NCBI RefSeq assembly: GCF_905203285.1
Contig: NZ_CAJKVK010000020.1
Span: 1-25,020, forward strand
Direction of reading: 5' to 3'
Origin: an uncultured Succinatimonas sp.
GTDB taxonomy: Bacteria; Pseudomonadota; Gammaproteobacteria; Enterobacterales; Succinivibrionaceae
Length of the DNA stretch: 25,020 nucleotides
Part shown: in pieces, positions 23,085 to 25,020 of the stretch
Position numbering within the stretch: position 1 is the stretch's first letter
Layout of the letters: each line of letters begins with the position of its first letter
Made by a program: the position numbers and the translations under genes
The notes under the pieces: generated by a model
Database searches by the model: none
Seen by the model: only the letters and a program-made list of their open reading frames with translations
What the model was told of the DNA's origin: nothing

Positions 23085-24047
23085 ATGATCATAGTTACAG
23101 GCGGTGCCGGTTTTATCGGCAGCAATATCGTCAAAGCTTTAAACGATAAAGGCAGAAAAGATATTTTAGTGGTCGATAATTTGAAAAACGGACATAAGTT
23201 TATCAATTTAATCGATCTTGATATTCAAGATTATATGGATAAAGAAGACTTTATCGAGCTTGTAAAAGACGAAAAAGCTTTTGATAAGCGTTACGGCGCT
23301 GCTTCCATTGACGCGATTTTCCATGAGGGGGCCTGTTCTTCCACTACCGAGTGGGACGGTAAATACGTCATGAAGAACAATTATGAGTACACCGTAACTT
23401 TGTTTGAGTTTGCAACTGCTCATCGCATCCCGTTCTTTTATGCGTCATCAGCAGCGACATACGGTGGCGGTGAGGTTTTTGTCGAAGATCGTCAAAACGA
23501 AGGTCCGCTTAACGTCTACGGCTATTCAAAATTCCTGTTTGATGAATATGTAAGAGCACGTTTGCCTAAACTTAAATCCCAGGTCGTAGGCTTTAGATAT
23601 TTTAATGTGTACGGTCCGCGTGAAGGTCATAAAGGAACTATGGCAAGCGTTGCTTTCCATCTTAACAATCAAATGCTGCGCGGTGAAAATCCCAAGCTTT
23701 TTAAAGGATGTAACGGATATCCCGACGGCGGGCAGACTCGCGACTTCGTTTATGTTGGAGATGTCGCCGCAGTTAATTTATGGTTCTTTGAGCATAAAGG
23801 ACCGTCCGGAATTTATAACTGCGGAACGGGCCGTGCCGAGCCGTTTTTAAATATCGCCAAAGCAGTAATAAAACATCACGGACACGGTGAGGTTGAATTC
23901 ATTCCTTTCCCTGAGCATTTGGTAGGTCATTATCAGTGTTTTACACAGGCTGATTTAACCAAGCTAAGAGCCGCCGGCTGCGACGTTAAATTCAAGACCG
24001 TAGCAGAGGGCGTAGCCGAGTATTTGGATTGGCTGAATAAAAAATAG
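23085..24047 (+). CDS. hldD: ADP-L-glycero-D-manno-heptose 6-epimerase
   Basis: HldD converts ADP-D-glycero-D-manno-heptose into the L,D form used by the heptosyltransferases in this window. It is a short-chain dehydrogenase/epimerase of 320 residues. The NADP-binding GGAGFIG is at 6-12. The substrate motif is EGACSSTTEWDG (81-92). The catalytic pair is Tyr145 and Lys149 in YGYSK. GRAEPFLNIAKA near the C-terminus is typical of the family. GAAGGA before the ATG is a good ribosome site. The stop codon overlaps the start of glpG by one base. Confidence 0.96.
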   Translation: MIIVTGGAGFIGSNIVKALNDKGRKDILVVDNLKNGHKFINLIDLDIQDYMDKEDFIELVKDEKAFDKRYGAASIDAIFHEGACSSTTEWDGKYVMKNNYEYTVTLFEFATAHRIPFFYASSAATYGGGEVFVEDRQNEGPLNVYGYSKFLFDEYVRARLPKLKSQVVGFRYFNVYGPREGHKGTMASVAFHLNNQMLRGENPKLFKGCNGYPDGGQTRDFVYVGDVAAVNLWFFEHKGPSGIYNCGTGRAEPFLNIAKAVIKHHGHGEVEFIPFPEHLVGHYQCFTQADLTKLRAAGCDVKFKTVAEGVAEYLDWLNKK

Positions 24048-24916
24048 TGAATTACGATAATTTTACCTTTGAAGTCGGAGTCATCGCGCATAAAGATTTG
24101 GCTCTGACTTTTGCCGACTATTTAGTGTCAATAAATATAAATGCCATCGTTAGGGAAAAATTGGGCGGAAATTATTCGGTATGCGTGGATAATGAGCTTG
24201 TTCTTTATCGTGCGCAAACTGAATTTGCCGAATTTGCCCGCGATCCTTTAAACCAAAAATATAAAAAGGCAGCTTGGCAGCGCGGACGAGTGTTGCGAAA
24301 AAGACCTGAAATAAAAGCGCGCGGTTTTACCTTATTTTCAATAGAGCTTATCTCTTTTACTACAGCAGTTGAAGCTGTCTGCGTTCTTGTTTATTTATTG
24401 ATGTTTGTGGCAAAACCCTGGGTTATTGAAGCTTTGGGTTTATACGATAGTCGTCTTATAAGTGAGGACTTTGCGTTATATCGCCTTATAACACCTGCGT
24501 TTATGCATTTTTCCATTATGCATATCGGTTTTAATCTTGTTATGTGGGAAGCCTTTGCAAGACCGATAGAGAGGTATTTAGGGACAGTAAAGCTTATAGG
24601 GCTTTTTGTTCTTATCGCTCTTTTGTCCAATATCGCTCAGTTATGGTTTTTACCTACAGGAGCGGTTTTTGGGGGAATGTCGGGAGTCGTGTACGGTCTT
24701 ATCGGTTATATGGCGGTACTGTCTTTAAGGAAGGATTTGCCTTATAAACTGTATATCCCTAAGGGGCTTTTTACGGTAAGCCTTTTATTTATTGCGTTAG
24801 GCTTTTTTATGGACGGTATTGCCAACTTCTGTCATTTAGGCGGTATCGCAGCAGGGGCTTTATGCGGATTTATTGATTTAAAGCGTCCGCTTGAACGCAT
24901 TTTAAAAAAGGGATAA
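24047..24916 (+). CDS. glpG: Rhomboid intramembrane serine protease
   Basis: GlpG cleaves membrane proteins within or near their transmembrane segments. The 289 residues have an N-terminal cytoplasmic domain (about 1-90) like that of E. coli GlpG, then a six-helix core. The catalytic serine is in GGMSG (Ser212) and the catalytic histidine is His263 in ANFCHLGG. The oxyanion and structural motif HFSIMHIGFN gives His154, His159 and Asn163, with the same spacing as E. coli (145/150/154). It starts with GTG in a TAGTG overlap with hldD, so its translation is coupled. In E. coli glpG lies by glpR, so the hldD linkage is different here. Confidence 0.94.
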   Translation: MNYDNFTFEVGVIAHKDLALTFADYLVSININAIVREKLGGNYSVCVDNELVLYRAQTEFAEFARDPLNQKYKKAAWQRGRVLRKRPEIKARGFTLFSIELISFTTAVEAVCVLVYLLMFVAKPWVIEALGLYDSRLISEDFALYRLITPAFMHFSIMHIGFNLVMWEAFARPIERYLGTVKLIGLFVLIALLSNIAQLWFLPTGAVFGGMSGVVYGLIGYMAVLSLRKDLPYKLYIPKGLFTVSLLFIALGFFMDGIANFCHLGGIAAGALCGFIDLKRPLERILKKG

Positions 24917-24924
24917 CAGATATG

Positions 24925-24950
24925 AAAAAAGCCCCGCAGGGCTTTTTTTT
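24925..24950. terminator. Bidirectional terminator after glpG
   Basis: AGCCC (24930-24934), a CGCA loop and GGGCT (24939-24943) form the stem. Six A precede it and eight T follow (24943-24950), so it can serve glpG on + and the gene entering from the right on -. Confidence 0.85.
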
Positions 24951-24965
24951 CATGAATGAAGAAAA

Positions 24966-25020
24966 TTAATCTTCCATATAATGCTCGGGCATCGGGATAG
25001 TGGCGGCGCCGCTGTCGACA
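24966..25020 (-). CDS. C-terminal end of an unidentified gene
   Basis: On the - strand a frame open from the window edge ends in a TAA at 24966-24968, giving the tail DSGAATIPMPEHYMED. It is not recognised. The bidirectional terminator 15 bases beyond the stop supports a real gene end here. Confidence 0.5.
   Translation of the reverse strand, partial: VDSGAATIPMPEHYMED

Overview
The window reads as chromosomal DNA from a fairly low-GC Gram-negative gammaproteobacterium. L28, L33, MutM, CoaD, WaaA, WaaF, HldD and GlpG look like gammaproteobacterial versions, and the rpmB-rpmG-mutM block convergent with coaD is the E. coli order. A Succinivibrionaceae-like gut or rumen bacterium would fit, but that is a guess. 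There are no rRNA, tRNA, IS, phage or CRISPR features. Nearly all of the DNA is coding.

Layout. (1) 377-5661: a phosphonate operon on the + strand (phnX, iron alcohol dehydrogenase, phnD, phnC, two phnE), with a promoter and phased repeats upstream and a terminator downstream. (2) 5910-9155: a metal-resistance unit. A Zn/Cd-type P-type ATPase and a separate 72-residue HMA protein lie on the - strand, divergent from an AraC-family regulator; the gap holds back-to-back promoters, a perfect palindrome and a 20-bp-phased direct repeat. (3) 9443-12284: rpmB-rpmG-mutM, facing coaD and a GT9 heptosyltransferase that resembles OpsX. (4) 12599-16585: a sugar unit with an MFS sugar porter divergent from a LacI-family regulator and a PfkB kinase. 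The 418-bp gap carries repeated TGCAAA palindromes that are candidate operators. (5) 16729-24916: lipopolysaccharide and envelope genes: a YejM-like protein, an unrecognised polytopic membrane protein and kdkA on +, then waaA and waaF on -, then hldD and glpG on +. The last 55 bases hold the tail of another gene on the - strand.

How the genes fit together. PhnDCEE would import 2-aminoethylphosphonate or a related compound. PhnX cleaves phosphonoacetaldehyde to acetaldehyde and phosphate, and the dehydrogenase could reduce one of those aldehydes; the transaminase PhnW is not in the window. WaaA, KdkA, the OpsX-like transferase, WaaF and HldD together suggest a Haemophilus/Pasteurella-type inner core with a single phosphorylated Kdo carrying heptose. 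YejM-like control of LPS synthesis sits in the same operon as kdkA.

I see no unmistakably new defence, mobile or biosynthetic system. The best leads are the unknown membrane protein between YejM and KdkA, the YejM homologue with catalytic-looking metal ligands, the split HMA/ATPase pair with its regulatory gap, the TGCAAA palindromes, and a 3 x 23-bp tandem repeat at 12408-12476.
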